DNA from: Pseudorhodoplanes sinuspersici
Lineage (GTDB): Bacteria > Pseudomonadota > Alphaproteobacteria > Rhizobiales > Xanthobacteraceae
DNA length: 34,310 nucleotides
Direction: 5' to 3'
NCBI GenBank assembly: GCA_945878025.1
Contig: CAMDXM010000009.1
Coordinates: 1-34,310 of the forward strand
The position numbers were made by a program, and so were the translations under genes. Positions 1 to 8,192 of this stretch are shown here, in pieces. The notes below the pieces were generated by a model. That model was not told where the DNA came from and did no database searches. It saw only the letters and a program-made list of their open reading frames with translations. The stretch's first letter is position 1. Every line of letters begins with the position of its first letter.

Positions 1-132
1 CGCGACATAGGGACCGCCAATTCCCGGAGCCGCCGGCGCGTAATAGCCCGCCTGCCGGCGCGCGCAGCCGCCAAGCGAGAGCGCCGCCACCAGCGCCAGC
101 AACAGACAGCGCGATACGCGCAAGGGCCGCAT
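1..132 (-). CDS. Putative lipoprotein, N-terminal fragment
   Basis: The first 44 codons of a minus-strand gene that runs off the left edge. The product begins with Arg residues, then a Leu/Ala-rich hydrophobic stretch, and reaches a lipobox ending LGGC at residue 23, so it should be exported and lipidated at that Cys. What follows is Gly/Pro/Tyr/Ala-rich. The ATG at 130-132 has no clear Shine-Dalgarno; a TTG at 163-165 is the only upstream alternative before an in-frame stop. It is divergent from the chain-length gene, so a cell-envelope role is possible, but too little is present to name it. Confidence 0.55.
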   Translation of the reverse strand, partial: MRPLRVSRCLLLALVAALSLGGCARRQAGYYAPAAPGIGGPYVA

Positions 133-187
133 GAGGAGGCGAATCCGGAAAAGAGGAAATCTCAAAATTGATTAAGGCCTTGGATGG

Positions 188-216
188 TTAACAAAACCTG
201 ACCTGCATTCTTCTAA
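188..216 (+). promoter_or_regulatory. Possible sigma-70 promoter of the polysaccharide chain-length gene
   Basis: TTAACA at 188-193 and TTCTAA at 211-216 are separated by 17 bases, in the divergent intergenic region upstream of the gene starting at 300. This is a motif match only; both boxes deviate from consensus. Confidence 0.28.
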
Positions 217-299
217 TGCCGCGGCGCTAGAACCGGATTAACCGGCCGGAAACCATAAATGCCTTAAGTCGGCTTAGTGGTTCGGTATTGGAGTGGCGG

Positions 300-2474
300 A
301 TGCGTGCAGGTAGCGATCGTGGCGTCGGGCCTTCGCAAAGGCAGGACAAGGAACTGGATCTCCGTGCGCTCGGAATTTCGCTTTGGCGCAAGAAGTGGAG
401 AATCATCGTCCCGGGTTTGATCGCCGCCGGACTATCGCTTCTCGCCGTCAACGTCATCATACCCAAATACAAATCCGAAGCGCGGCTTCTGATCGAAGGC
501 CGCGAAAATATCTTCCTGCGGCCGGACGCGGAAAAACTCTCCGGCGAAACGCGCGATCGCGTCGATCTCGAGGCGCTGACCAGCCAGGCGCAGATTCTCC
601 AGTCGCGCGATGTGGCGCTGGCCGTCATCAAGGATCTCAAGCTCAATCAAAACGCAGAATTCGATCCCGCCTTGCGCGGGGTATCGGTCACATCCGTTTT
701 TCTTTCGATGCTCGGTCTCGGCAAGGACGCGCTACGGCTGACTCCGGAAGAGCGTGTGCTGACGAATTATTACGAGCGCCTGAGCGTTCTGCCGGTCGAC
801 AAGTCGCGTGTCATCCTGATCGAATTCCAGTCGTCGAATGCCGAATTGTCGGCGCGCGTGGTCAACGCCGTCATCGACGCCTATTTCACGGTCCAGAAAG
901 CCAGCAAACAGGATCAGGCGCGGGGCGCGAGCCAGTGGCTCGCCGCCGAAATCGACAAGCTGCGGCCCAAAGTCGTGGAAGCGGAAAACAATGTCGAGAC
1001 TTTCCGCGCCAAGGCGAATCTGTTCGTCGGCAATAACAATTCGAACCTCGCCAACCAGCAATTGACCGAACTGACGACGCAGCTCGCAGCCGCGCGCGGG
1101 CAGAAGGCGGACCTGGACGCGAAGTCGCGCCTCATTCGCGGCATGCTCAATTCCGGACGGCCGATCGAAGCCGCCGACGTCACCAATTCCGAATTGATCC
1201 GCCGTCTGATCGAGCAGCGAGTGACCTTGCGGTCACAACTGGCCGAGCAATCCTCGACCTTGCTCGACCAGCATCCGCGCATCAAGGAACTGAAGGCGCA
1301 AGTCAATGCGCTCGATTCCCAGATTCGCGGCGAAGCCGAAAAGATCGTTCACACCGTCGAGAACGACGCCCGCATCGCGGGAGCCCGTATCGAGACCACG
1401 AGCGCCACGATCGAGCAATTGAAGAAGCAGATCGCAGGGTCGGGCGGCCAGGACGTTCAATTGCGTTCGCTCGAACGTGAAGCCAAGGCGCAACGCGATC
1501 TTCTGGAATCCTATCTTGGCAAGTATCGCGAGGCGAGCGCGCGCGATTCGCTCGACGCCACGCCGTCCGACGTCCGCGTGATCTCGCGCGCGATCGCGTC
1601 AAACGTTCCGGCATTTCCCAAGAAAATTCCGATCATCCTGATCGTCACGCTCATAACCATGTTTCTCGCCATATCCTTGATCGTGACCGGCGATCTGCTC
1701 CGGGCCGGAGAACGGCCGGCCGGCGAGAGAGGACCGCTCAAATCCGGCAAGCCGCAGCGGTCGCGGGGATCCGTGTTCCGCAACCTGTTGCGTCCCGGCA
1801 ATGCAACTGCTGCTGTTGCCGAGCCGGCCGTGGCTGCGAAGGCTGCCGCCGATCCGGCGCCGAAATCCACCGCCATTCCGGTTGGCAATCTCGCACTGGC
1901 GTTGCGCCGGGTCGGCGAGGCGGGCCGGCGTATTACCGTGGTCGGGGCGGCGCGCAATGTCGGAACGACCTATACGGCGATCGGCCTGTCGCGCGCGCTG
2001 GTACAGCAAGGTGCGCGGGTCGTTCTGGTCGATCTTGCGCTCGAAAGTCCCAATCTCGCCGTTCTGTCGACCAATCCGGATGCGCCGGGCATCGCCGATC
2101 TGATCCGTGGCGACGCGTCGTTCGGCGATATCGTGACGCGGGACCGTTTCTCGCGCGTGCATCTGGTGGCGGCCGGCCGCTTGGAAGGCATGGACGCGGC
2201 GATGCTGTCGTCACCCCGGCTTGCGATGACCCTGGAAGCGCTGGCGCGTACATACGACCATGTCATCGTCGATGGCGGTTCCGTTACCGAAACCATGGCG
2301 CCGTCATTCGCCAAGCTGACGCCGCGCGCCGTGCTGGTGGCGACCAATCTCGATCACCCGGCGACGCAAGCCGCACGCGATCGGCTGATCGCCGCCGGCT
2401 TCATCGAAGTCACGATCATGCTCGGAAATCCGGGCGAGGCGGACAAGCAAGGCCGTCACCCAGCCGCGGCCTGA
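300..2474 (+). CDS. Wzz/GumC-type polysaccharide chain-length protein with degenerate tyrosine-kinase-like domain
   Basis: A 724-residue inner-membrane protein of the polysaccharide co-polymerase class, expected to control chain length or export of an exopolysaccharide. A Wzz domain starts near residue 17; TM1 is about 34-54. A long charged periplasmic segment rich in coiled coil (about 190-410) follows, then TM2 at about 443-467. The cytoplasmic end (about 535-724) has the P-loop fold of bacterial tyrosine kinases (BY-kinases). The Walker A region reads GAARNVGTT (about 549-557), so the invariant Lys before the Thr is missing. A Walker B-like VIVDGG is near 655-660. The usual C-terminal Tyr cluster is absent. 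The ATG at 300 is preferred over TTG 288 because GGAG lies 6 bases before it. The kinase function is therefore doubtful; the transport role is likely. Confidence 0.85.
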   Translation: MRAGSDRGVGPSQRQDKELDLRALGISLWRKKWRIIVPGLIAAGLSLLAVNVIIPKYKSEARLLIEGRENIFLRPDAEKLSGETRDRVDLEALTSQAQILQSRDVALAVIKDLKLNQNAEFDPALRGVSVTSVFLSMLGLGKDALRLTPEERVLTNYYERLSVLPVDKSRVILIEFQSSNAELSARVVNAVIDAYFTVQKASKQDQARGASQWLAAEIDKLRPKVVEAENNVETFRAKANLFVGNNNSNLANQQLTELTTQLAAARGQKADLDAKSRLIRGMLNSGRPIEAADVTNSELIRRLIEQRVTLRSQLAEQSSTLLDQHPRIKELKAQVNALDSQIRGEAEKIVHTVENDARIAGARIETTSATIEQLKKQIAGSGGQDVQLRSLEREAKAQRDLLESYLGKYREASARDSLDATPSDVRVISRAIASNVPAFPKKIPIILIVTLITMFLAISLIVTGDLLRAGERPAGERGPLKSGKPQRSRGSVFRNLLRPGNATAAVAEPAVAAKAAADPAPKSTAIPVGNLALALRRVGEAGRRITVVGAARNVGTTYTAIGLSRALVQQGARVVLVDLALESPNLAVLSTNPDAPGIADLIRGDASFGDIVTRDRFSRVHLVAAGRLEGMDAAMLSSPRLAMTLEALARTYDHVIVDGGSVTETMAPSFAKLTPRAVLVATNLDHPATQAARDRLIAAGFIEVTIMLGNPGEADKQGRHPAAA

Positions 2475-2508
2475 TCGAATCCTCTAAGCGCGGTCGGACT
2501 TGGCGCAG

Positions 2509-3720
2509 TTACTTGGCGCTGTTGAGGTTACGCCGGACGAACGACGCCATCGCCCACAAAGCCGGATTGTGCTTGACCGCGCTTTTGAGCCGGAACATGA
2601 GCCGCAGCGGGATCGCGGTCGCCTGCGCGCGCGCGGATAACGGCAGCACGCTGTCGAAAATGGGCTCGATGTCCTTGCAGAAGGACGACTTGTAGCGGGC
2701 TTCGCCCGGCCCGATATCGAAGGATGAAAATCCGCGATCCGCGCATTCTGCGACCAGATGCAAGAGCAGGATCAGTCCCGGAGAGTGGCGCGCGTTATCG
2801 CTGCCGGTGTGCGAATTGAACATCGAGGTGAAGCGCTGCTCGTCGTGGATGCCGGAGAACAGGGCCAGCATCTCGCCATCGCCTTCGAGCGCGTGCAGTT
2901 CGATCACCGGCTTGCCGGCAGCGAGACCTTCGTGACAGGCCGCGCGTATGAAATCCTCAACGCCGGAATCGGCAAACACGTTGTGCAGTCCAAGCGCCGC
3001 GAACTTGTCGGCTTTCTGCGCGAAGAACGACGCGAGCTGGAAATCCACCTCCTGCGCCGTCCGGGCGCGGGCATAGCGGTAGTCCTTCAGCTTCTGCAGC
3101 TTCTTTTCCTTGTTGCGCAGGCGGCTTCGCGTCGAACCCGAGAGCTCGCGATCGAGGATTTCCGCGCTCGTGCCGCCGAGCCGCAGCACGAAATTGTCCT
3201 CGGTCGAACGATGCCGCGGCAGGAGTGCGAACGGATTGGCCGCGCCGCTCCAGCGCTCCGGCTGGTTGAACAGCAGCAGGAAGTCGAGATCGGGCATCAT
3301 CCGGGCGACCTGCGCCAGGACGCCTTTCATGCCGGCGGCGGTAAAGCTGTCTGCGACATCCCGGCGCCAGAGCGCCATGTTGATGGTCGCATGCTTGCCC
3401 CCGAAGAAGGTGGCGATCCGGAATGGTCCGAACCGGTCGCGGACGAACGGCCACAGGAACATCGGCTCGTCGGCGGCATCGAAGCCGGCGATCAGGCAGG
3501 GCGTCATGCCGCTGTGAGGGCTGACATGCCGGTGCCACAGGCGCACCCAGTCGAAAGCCTGATAGGGCGAGGAAATGGCGCCAAGGCCGATCAACCGGCG
3601 CCAGGCGGCTTCCGCGGCGCTGAGGCTGTCGAATAGCCCGATCCGCGCGACGGACGCGGAATTCAGTGGTTCCGGGGCATCCGGGGCCGTGGGAGGCGAG
3701 GGGCGGAAGGCGATATTCAT
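2509..3720 (-). CDS. GNAT-fold (CelD/BcsL-like) acyltransferase
   Basis: A 403-residue soluble protein with the two-part FemAB/GNAT layout found in CelD-like proteins of polysaccharide clusters. The N-terminal half has the LFDSLSAAEAAWRRL-type opening and the region reading SPYQAFDWVRLWHRH. The C-terminal half has the basic RSRLRNKEKKLQK stretch and the conserved FDIGPGEARYKSSF segment near residues 335-350. Such proteins probably transfer acyl groups to a sugar or lipid-linked intermediate; the substrate here is unknown. It converges on the chain-length gene with 34 bases between them, which supports a shared polysaccharide role. Its start lies about 50 bases from the left edge of a low-GC islet. 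Confidence 0.75.
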   Translation of the reverse strand: MNIAFRPSPPTAPDAPEPLNSASVARIGLFDSLSAAEAAWRRLIGLGAISSPYQAFDWVRLWHRHVSPHSGMTPCLIAGFDAADEPMFLWPFVRDRFGPFRIATFFGGKHATINMALWRRDVADSFTAAGMKGVLAQVARMMPDLDFLLLFNQPERWSGAANPFALLPRHRSTEDNFVLRLGGTSAEILDRELSGSTRSRLRNKEKKLQKLKDYRYARARTAQEVDFQLASFFAQKADKFAALGLHNVFADSGVEDFIRAACHEGLAAGKPVIELHALEGDGEMLALFSGIHDEQRFTSMFNSHTGSDNARHSPGLILLLHLVAECADRGFSSFDIGPGEARYKSSFCKDIEPIFDSVLPLSARAQATAIPLRLMFRLKSAVKHNPALWAMASFVRRNLNSAK

Positions 3721-3898
3721 GAAAACATCCAGGCCGCCTTATTGCGACCCCGGAAGCTGGCAAAGAATTCTCAATAGTTCGTTAGGTGGTCCGGCAGAAG
3801 GAGCTTAACCTCTTTTTTTGCAGGAAAGTGGCTAAGATGACGTCTTGGTCCGACCGTCGTTTTTTTTGGAGCCCCCGCTACAAGAGACCTTAGGGGGT

Positions 3899-3907
3899 TG
3901 TTATAAT
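3899..3907 (+). promoter_or_regulatory. Extended -10 promoter of the three-gene cassette
   Basis: TGTTATAAT at 3899-3907 is a perfect TGn-TATAAT extended -10 element. No good -35 is seen 17 bases upstream, as is usual for extended -10 promoters. Transcription would begin near 3914, giving a short leader before the ATG at 3948. In this GC-rich chromosome such a box is uncommon, and it fits a cassette that carries its own constitutive promoter. Confidence 0.55.
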
Positions 3908-3947
3908 TGCAGGAGCAAATTGGACGAGTAGGTTGGGCAATGATTCG

Positions 3948-4802
3948 ATGAAGTCTCAAAGACCGGCCTCGCTTCCAGATTTTGAGCGACCGCCGTTGGA
4001 CGAAATGGTTCTTTCGATCCAATTTGCCGATCTACCGCTCAAGAACGTTCATGCGGGGTTGCTTTGGCCTCGATTGAGAGACCAATATCCTAACGTGCAG
4101 GAGCAGGCGCCAGTACCCCCAGTATTTGAAACGTACGGGGCGCTTCGGGCGGCCACTTCGAATGCCGCCGAGATTCGATTGCTCGCACCTGATGCGATGA
4201 TTCGTTATTGGTTTATCGCTCCTGATGAGTGTCAGCTGCTGCAATTCCAACAAGACCGGATAATTCACAACTGGAGATCGCGGCGAACTGAGGACGCTTA
4301 TCCTCGCTACGAGCCGTTGCGCGAGCGTTTCGAATCGGAGATCGTGATTATCCAAGATTTTCTGCGCGAGAATAATCTTGGCGAGATCAAGTGTAATCAA
4401 TGTGAGGTATCGTATCTTAATGCCATCGGTTCGCTGAACGATGGACAAGATCCCAATCTAGAAATCGACAAGATTTTCACAGTTTGGTGCGAGCGCTTTG
4501 GTGGCGATGGCTATTTAGCCCACAGTGAACGGTCTCGATTTAGCGCCAGTTTCCTACTGCGAGAGGGGCCTAGCACGGACCCTTGGGGCCGCCTACATGT
4601 CATGGTATCCCCGGGCATCCGAAAAATCGACTCAGCACCTGTGGTCAGATTACATATTACAGCTCGAGGCAAGCCTCATGACGAAAGTGTCGGGGCGGCT
4701 CTTGAGTGGTTAGATAGAGGCCGTGTCGCAGTCGTCCGTAGCTTTGTTTCTATCACAACAGAGACGATGCATAAGGTTTGGGGCAGGAAAGACGTGCGAT
4801 GA
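3948..4802 (+). CDS. TIGR04255 family protein (function unknown)
   Basis: A 284-residue soluble protein recognised from the N-terminal signature of the TIGR04255 family: a LPDFERPPLDE opening followed by hydrophobic residues and IQFADLPL (about residues 7-30). Members are sporadically distributed across bacteria, and I know of no established function. The rest shows alternating beta strands and no recognisable catalytic motif, TM segment or signal peptide. ATG 3948 is chosen; TTG 3933 is in frame and possible, with neither having an ideal Shine-Dalgarno (AGGAG at 3911-3915 is distant). It is the first gene of a tight cassette: its stop overlaps the next start as ATGA. Base composition is lower in GC than its neighbours, consistent with transfer. 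Confidence 0.8.
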   Translation: MKSQRPASLPDFERPPLDEMVLSIQFADLPLKNVHAGLLWPRLRDQYPNVQEQAPVPPVFETYGALRAATSNAAEIRLLAPDAMIRYWFIAPDECQLLQFQQDRIIHNWRSRRTEDAYPRYEPLRERFESEIVIIQDFLRENNLGEIKCNQCEVSYLNAIGSLNDGQDPNLEIDKIFTVWCERFGGDGYLAHSERSRFSASFLLREGPSTDPWGRLHVMVSPGIRKIDSAPVVRLHITARGKPHDESVGAALEWLDRGRVAVVRSFVSITTETMHKVWGRKDVR

Positions 4803-5287
4803 ATATGCATATTTCGGATGAAGATTTCCAGCCAGCGCAGATCGCCGAAATTGGTTCGACTTGCACCAATATTGCGCCGTTCGACCTTCGACGTCGAAAG
4901 TCATCTTGGCAAGACGAAATAGTAAATTCGTTGTTGCGTTTTATCGAACTGCCGATTGGCTGGGACAGTTATCGTGGTCGACCATTGAGACATGATACCG
5001 GCATGTTCGCACTTCAGATAATGGACAGCATTCTTGGTCCATCGATTCCCATGCCGCACCTCGTTCCGATCGCTGACGGTGGTGTGCAAGCGGAATGGCA
5101 CCAAAACGGTTTTGATATCGAGCTTTATATTTCTGCTCCGTATGAATGCGAACTTCTAGTCGTGGACCACATTTCCGGCGAGACGAGAGTTACACCTCTA
5201 ACAACGGATTTTAGCCCGTTGAACCGCGCGCTGCGCGAGCTTGTAAATTACAATAGACAATATGGCGCGCGCGCCGATGCCGGCTGA
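4799..5287 (+). CDS. Unassigned cassette protein (middle gene)
   Basis: A 162-residue protein with no TM segment or signal peptide. Its start overlaps the upstream stop in an ATGA junction, implying translational coupling. Features visible are a central LPIGWDSYRGRPL segment (about residues 49-61), then a helix, a PHLVPIADGGVQAEW block (about 84-98) and a strand-rich acidic part. I associate a GWD-Y-xxP ... P-x-DGG-x-x-EW pattern with small uncharacterised bacterial proteins but cannot name a family. A role together with the TIGR04255 protein is inferred only from the overlapping gene order. Confidence 0.7.
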   Translation: MNMHISDEDFQPAQIAEIGSTCTNIAPFDLRRRKSSWQDEIVNSLLRFIELPIGWDSYRGRPLRHDTGMFALQIMDSILGPSIPMPHLVPIADGGVQAEWHQNGFDIELYISAPYECELLVVDHISGETRVTPLTTDFSPLNRALRELVNYNRQYGARADAG

Positions 5288-5675
5288 AGAGCCTGTAGAG
5301 ATTTCGGATGAGTGCGAGTTGCTTCGCAGAATTAATCCGATTCACATCGTCCCCGACGGAAACACAGGCAGGCGAAGACTTTCCTCCGGAGCGTTTCGCG
5401 ATCGGGCGATGTCTGTTGACGCGGAATGCCTGATTGAAGCGGCCGGCCTCGATTGGTCTTATGCGCTTCGTGGATACGTCAATTTTTTTCTTGTTCGGTT
5501 CAGTGCAGCTTTTGCCCGACGGCAACAACAGGCAGTAGATCATGTCCCCCTTGATGCTACTCCGACGCATCCAGGCAATCCATTTCATGCAGAAGTGTCG
5601 GGTCGAAAATCTGAACCGATTTGCAACTCTTTTCGCACCAATGCCCGATGGGTGGTTGCGCCAAGTGACGTTTGA
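5262..5675 (+). CDS. Unassigned cassette protein (third gene)
   Basis: A 137-residue protein overlapping the end of the middle gene by 26 bases (ATG 5262; ATG 5277 would still overlap). It has an RRINPIHIVPDGN block (about residues 22-34), then RRRLSSGAFRD and MSVDAE (about 37-55), and ends with PGNPFHAEVSG (about 104-114) and a terminal ARWVVAP. These motifs are spread over the whole length, which argues for a real conserved protein, not a chance frame. It has no TM segment. I do not recognise a function. The gene shares the low-GC composition of the two before it. Confidence 0.65.
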   Translation: MARAPMPAEEPVEISDECELLRRINPIHIVPDGNTGRRRLSSGAFRDRAMSVDAECLIEAAGLDWSYALRGYVNFFLVRFSAAFARRQQQAVDHVPLDATPTHPGNPFHAEVSGRKSEPICNSFRTNARWVVAPSDV

Positions 5676-5766
5676 CACGGGCAGCAACGTAAATCACTGA
5701 GAAACGCCATTTAATCGCTTCTCAATAAAGCGTTGGCATGATGCGGCCTGATCCTGGGGGCGGACC

Positions 5767-6825
5767 TTGTCGGCATTGAAAAAAGCGGTCATTCGCGCCG
5801 GTCTGGAAACCCTTTATTTCAGCGGCGCGCACCTCGCCATGAAGCGCTTTGTGGCGGGCGTAGGCGTGATCCTGACCTTGCACCACGTCCGGCCGCGCCG
5901 CCTCGACGCCTTTCAGCCCAACAAGCTCCTGGAAGTGGCGCCTGCGTTCTTTTCCAAGGTCGTCGCGCAATTGCGGCGTTCGGGGCTCGATCTCATCTCC
6001 CTCGACGAGATGCATCGGCGGTTGACCGAGCGGGATTTCCGCAGGCGATTTGCCTGCATCACTTTCGACGATGGCTATCGCGATCTGATGCAATGGGCCT
6101 ACCCCGTCTTGCGCAAGCACGATGTCCCATTCGCGCTTTATGTCCCGACAAGCTTTCCCGACCGGATTGGCGAATTGTGGTGGATCGCGCTGGAACGGGT
6201 CATCGCCGAGAACAGCCGCATCGGGCTCCTGGTCGACGGAAAGGAGCAGCGTTTCGATTGCGCCACGACCGCGGAGAAGCGCGGTTTGTTCAACGACCTT
6301 TACTGGTGGCTTCGTGCGCGTGAAACCGAGGATGAGTTGCGCGACGTCGTGCGCGATCTCTGCGCGCGCTATGGCGTGGACATGAAATTGTTCTGCGAAG
6401 AGCTGTGCATGACATGGGACGAGATCGCGAGCCTCGCGCGCGATCCGCTGGTGACCATCGGCGCGCATACGGTCAATCACGTGATCCTGAAGAAAACATC
6501 GGACCGGGTCGCGCGCTCTGAAATGGAAATGGGCCGTGCGGTCATCGAAGCCGCGATCGGCATCCGGCCGGAACATCTGGCTTATCCCGTTGGCGATCCG
6601 ACCTCGGCCGGAGAGCGCGAATACCGTTTTGCCAAGGAGCTTGGATTCAAGACCGCGACCACGACCAATCCCGGCGTGCTGTTCCCGGAACATGCCGATC
6701 AATTGATGGCGTTGCCGCGCATTTCGCTCAACGGCGAATATCAGCAGATGCGCTACGTGCGTGTCCTGATGTCGGGCGCCGCGACCGCGATGTGGAACAA
6801 GTTCAATCCCGTGAAAGCGGCCTGA
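5767..6825 (+). CDS. Polysaccharide deacetylase family protein (CE4/NodB-like)
   Basis: A 352-residue protein of the carbohydrate esterase 4 class, which removes N- or O-acetyl groups from sugars using a divalent metal. The metal/catalytic motif ITFDDGYRD lies at about residues 98-106, the HHVRP segment at about 40-44, and a second metal-binding-type motif GAHTVNH at about 231-237. The start is TTG 5767, preceded by a GGGGGCGG stretch; a further in-frame TTG lies at 5776. No signal peptide is obvious, so it may act on a cytoplasmic or membrane-associated precursor. It probably modifies the polymer handled by the chain-length protein and acyltransferase, from which the islet now separates it. 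Confidence 0.85.
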   Translation: MSALKKAVIRAGLETLYFSGAHLAMKRFVAGVGVILTLHHVRPRRLDAFQPNKLLEVAPAFFSKVVAQLRRSGLDLISLDEMHRRLTERDFRRRFACITFDDGYRDLMQWAYPVLRKHDVPFALYVPTSFPDRIGELWWIALERVIAENSRIGLLVDGKEQRFDCATTAEKRGLFNDLYWWLRARETEDELRDVVRDLCARYGVDMKLFCEELCMTWDEIASLARDPLVTIGAHTVNHVILKKTSDRVARSEMEMGRAVIEAAIGIRPEHLAYPVGDPTSAGEREYRFAKELGFKTATTTNPGVLFPEHADQLMALPRISLNGEYQQMRYVRVLMSGAATAMWNKFNPVKAA

Positions 6826-6837
6826 AGTCGGCGCTCA

Positions 6838-7050
6838 CTATCCAGCGCTTTTCGGCCCCGACATCCAGCGGATCAGCGGCATCGCCGGCAGCACCCAGCC
6901 CATCCCGGCGACGACATAATAGATCCACGCCGCGACGCTGTTGGTGGACGAGAACACGAACTGCGCGGCCACCATCGCGAGCAATGCCCAGACCGCGACC
7001 AGCAGGAGCAGCAGAATAGCGCCGATGAGCTTGCGCGTGCGGATGGACAT
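6838..7050 (-). CDS. DUF2842 family small membrane protein
   Basis: A 70-residue protein with two hydrophobic segments (about residues 8-29 and 37-60) separated by a short SSTNS loop, the layout of alphaproteobacterial DUF2842 proteins. The start is set at the ATG opening [10 protein letters not shown], which gives the family's usual length; longer upstream extensions lack membrane-protein character. It converges on the deacetylase (12-base gap) and diverges from the heme A synthase gene. The neighbourhood suggests a membrane or respiratory setting, but no function is known. Confidence 0.75.
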   Translation of the reverse strand: MSIRTRKLIGAILLLLLVAVWALLAMVAAQFVFSSTNSVAAWIYYVVAGMGWVLPAMPLIRWMSGPKSAG

Positions 7051-7136
7051 GCGTCTTGTCTTTGGACTTGCCGATTGCGGGAGCGTTGCGGGCGGACTAT
7101 ACGGTCCGCGCAATCCCGTGCAAGGCGCAATCCCCG

Positions 7137-8192
7137 ATGGCGAAAAAATCCGCGCGTGTCTCACCGGCAGGACGTGAGCGGCGTGTCATCACGCTGTGGC
7201 TTCTGGTCGTGGCCGCTTTGGTCGTTGCGACATTGCTGGTTGGCGGCGCGACGCGGCTGACGGAATCGGGTCTGTCGATCGTCGAATGGAAGCCGGTGAC
7301 CGGAACGCTGCCGCCGTTGTCGCAAGACGCGTGGCAGGCCGAATTCGAAAAATACCGGACGATCCCGCAATATCGCGAACTCAATCGCGGGATGAGCCTC
7401 GATCAGTTCAAGACGATCTATTGGTGGGAATGGGGCCACCGGCTGCTCGGCCGGCTGATCGGCGCGGTGTTTCTCCTGCCGTTTCTTTATTTTCTCTGGC
7501 GCGGCTGGATCGGGCAGGGCCTGCGCGCGCGGCTGTGGGTCATCTTCGGGCTAGGCGCGGCGCAGGGCGCGGTCGGCTGGTGGATGGTGTCGTCGGGATT
7601 GTCCGAGCGGGTGAGCGTGTCGCAATACCGGCTCGCATTCCACCTCACGCTCGCTTGCGTGATTTATGCGGCGATCGTCTGGACATTGCAGCGTCTATGG
7701 ACTCTGGAAAACGCCGGCGCTTTTTCGCGACAACGCGCGATGGCGATTGTCATCGTCGTCCTGGTTCTCGCCCAAATCTATCTCGGCGCTCTGGTCGCGG
7801 GCCTCGATGCCGGGCTGACATTCAACACCTGGCCGGAGATCGACGGCGCATTCATTCCGGCCTCGGAGCGTCTCTGGTTCGAGACACCGTGGTGGCGCAA
7901 TCTGTTCGAGAATGCGCTCATGGTGCAATTCAATCACCGCATGATGGCGTATCTCCTGGCCATCGTCGTGATCGTCCACGCAGTCGATGTTCTGCGCAAA
8001 GTCGATCACCACGACGCCATGGCGGGCGCGCTCGCTGCACTGGTGGGAATTCAGGCGGCGCTCGGAATTCTGACGTTGGTGTATCAGGTGCCGATTGCGC
8101 TCGCACTGGCGCATCAGGCAATGGCGGTGGTGCTGCTCACGATCGCGGTGCTGCATGCTGGCCGTTTGGCGGCAAAGCAGCGCAGGCGCTGA
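7137..8192 (+). CDS. ctaA: Heme A synthase (COX15/CtaA)
   Basis: A 351-residue integral membrane enzyme that converts heme O to heme A for aa3-type cytochrome oxidases. It has eight predicted TM segments. Diagnostic elements are [13 protein letters not shown] after TM1, [12 protein letters not shown], the LAFHLTLA helix, [10 protein letters not shown] and [11 protein letters not shown], which supply the conserved His residues for heme ligation in each four-helix half. The acidic residue in TESGLS is the conserved catalytic-type position. ATG 7137 is preferred over in-frame starts further upstream because the MAKKSAR opening sits just before TM1 and an AAGG element precedes it. Implies the organism builds a heme-A oxidase, in keeping with the complex I genes at the right end. 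Confidence 0.93.
   Translation: MAKKSARVSPAGRERRVITLWLLVVAALVVATLLVGGATRLTESGLSIVEWKPVTGTLPPLSQDAWQAEFEKYRTIPQYRELNRGMSLDQFKTIYWWEWGHRLLGRLIGAVFLLPFLYFLWRGWIGQGLRARLWVIFGLGAAQGAVGWWMVSSGLSERVSVSQYRLAFHLTLACVIYAAIVWTLQRLWTLENAGAFSRQRAMAIVIVVLVLAQIYLGALVAGLDAGLTFNTWPEIDGAFIPASERLWFETPWWRNLFENALMVQFNHRMMAYLLAIVVIVHAVDVLRKVDHHDAMAGALAALVGIQAALGILTLVYQVPIALALAHQAMAVVLLTIAVLHAGRLAAKQRRR

Larger units (their letters stand above)
3768..5727. mobile_element. Low-GC three-gene islet bracketed by a 9-bp direct repeat
   Basis: TTCTCAATA occurs at 3768-3776 and again at 5719-5727. Between the copies lie three overlapping plus-strand genes and their promoter, in DNA of visibly lower GC (roughly 50% in lines sampled by eye, against more than 60% in the neighbours). 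The genes on either side belong to the polysaccharide locus, so the segment looks inserted. No transposase, integrase or inverted terminal repeat is visible. The direct repeat may be a target duplication or chance. Confidence 0.45.

Noticed and set aside
5676-5766. Terminator after the three-gene cassette
   Set aside because: TGAGAA/TTCTCA arms at about 5699-5724 have a 15-base loop and no T tract; too weak to call.
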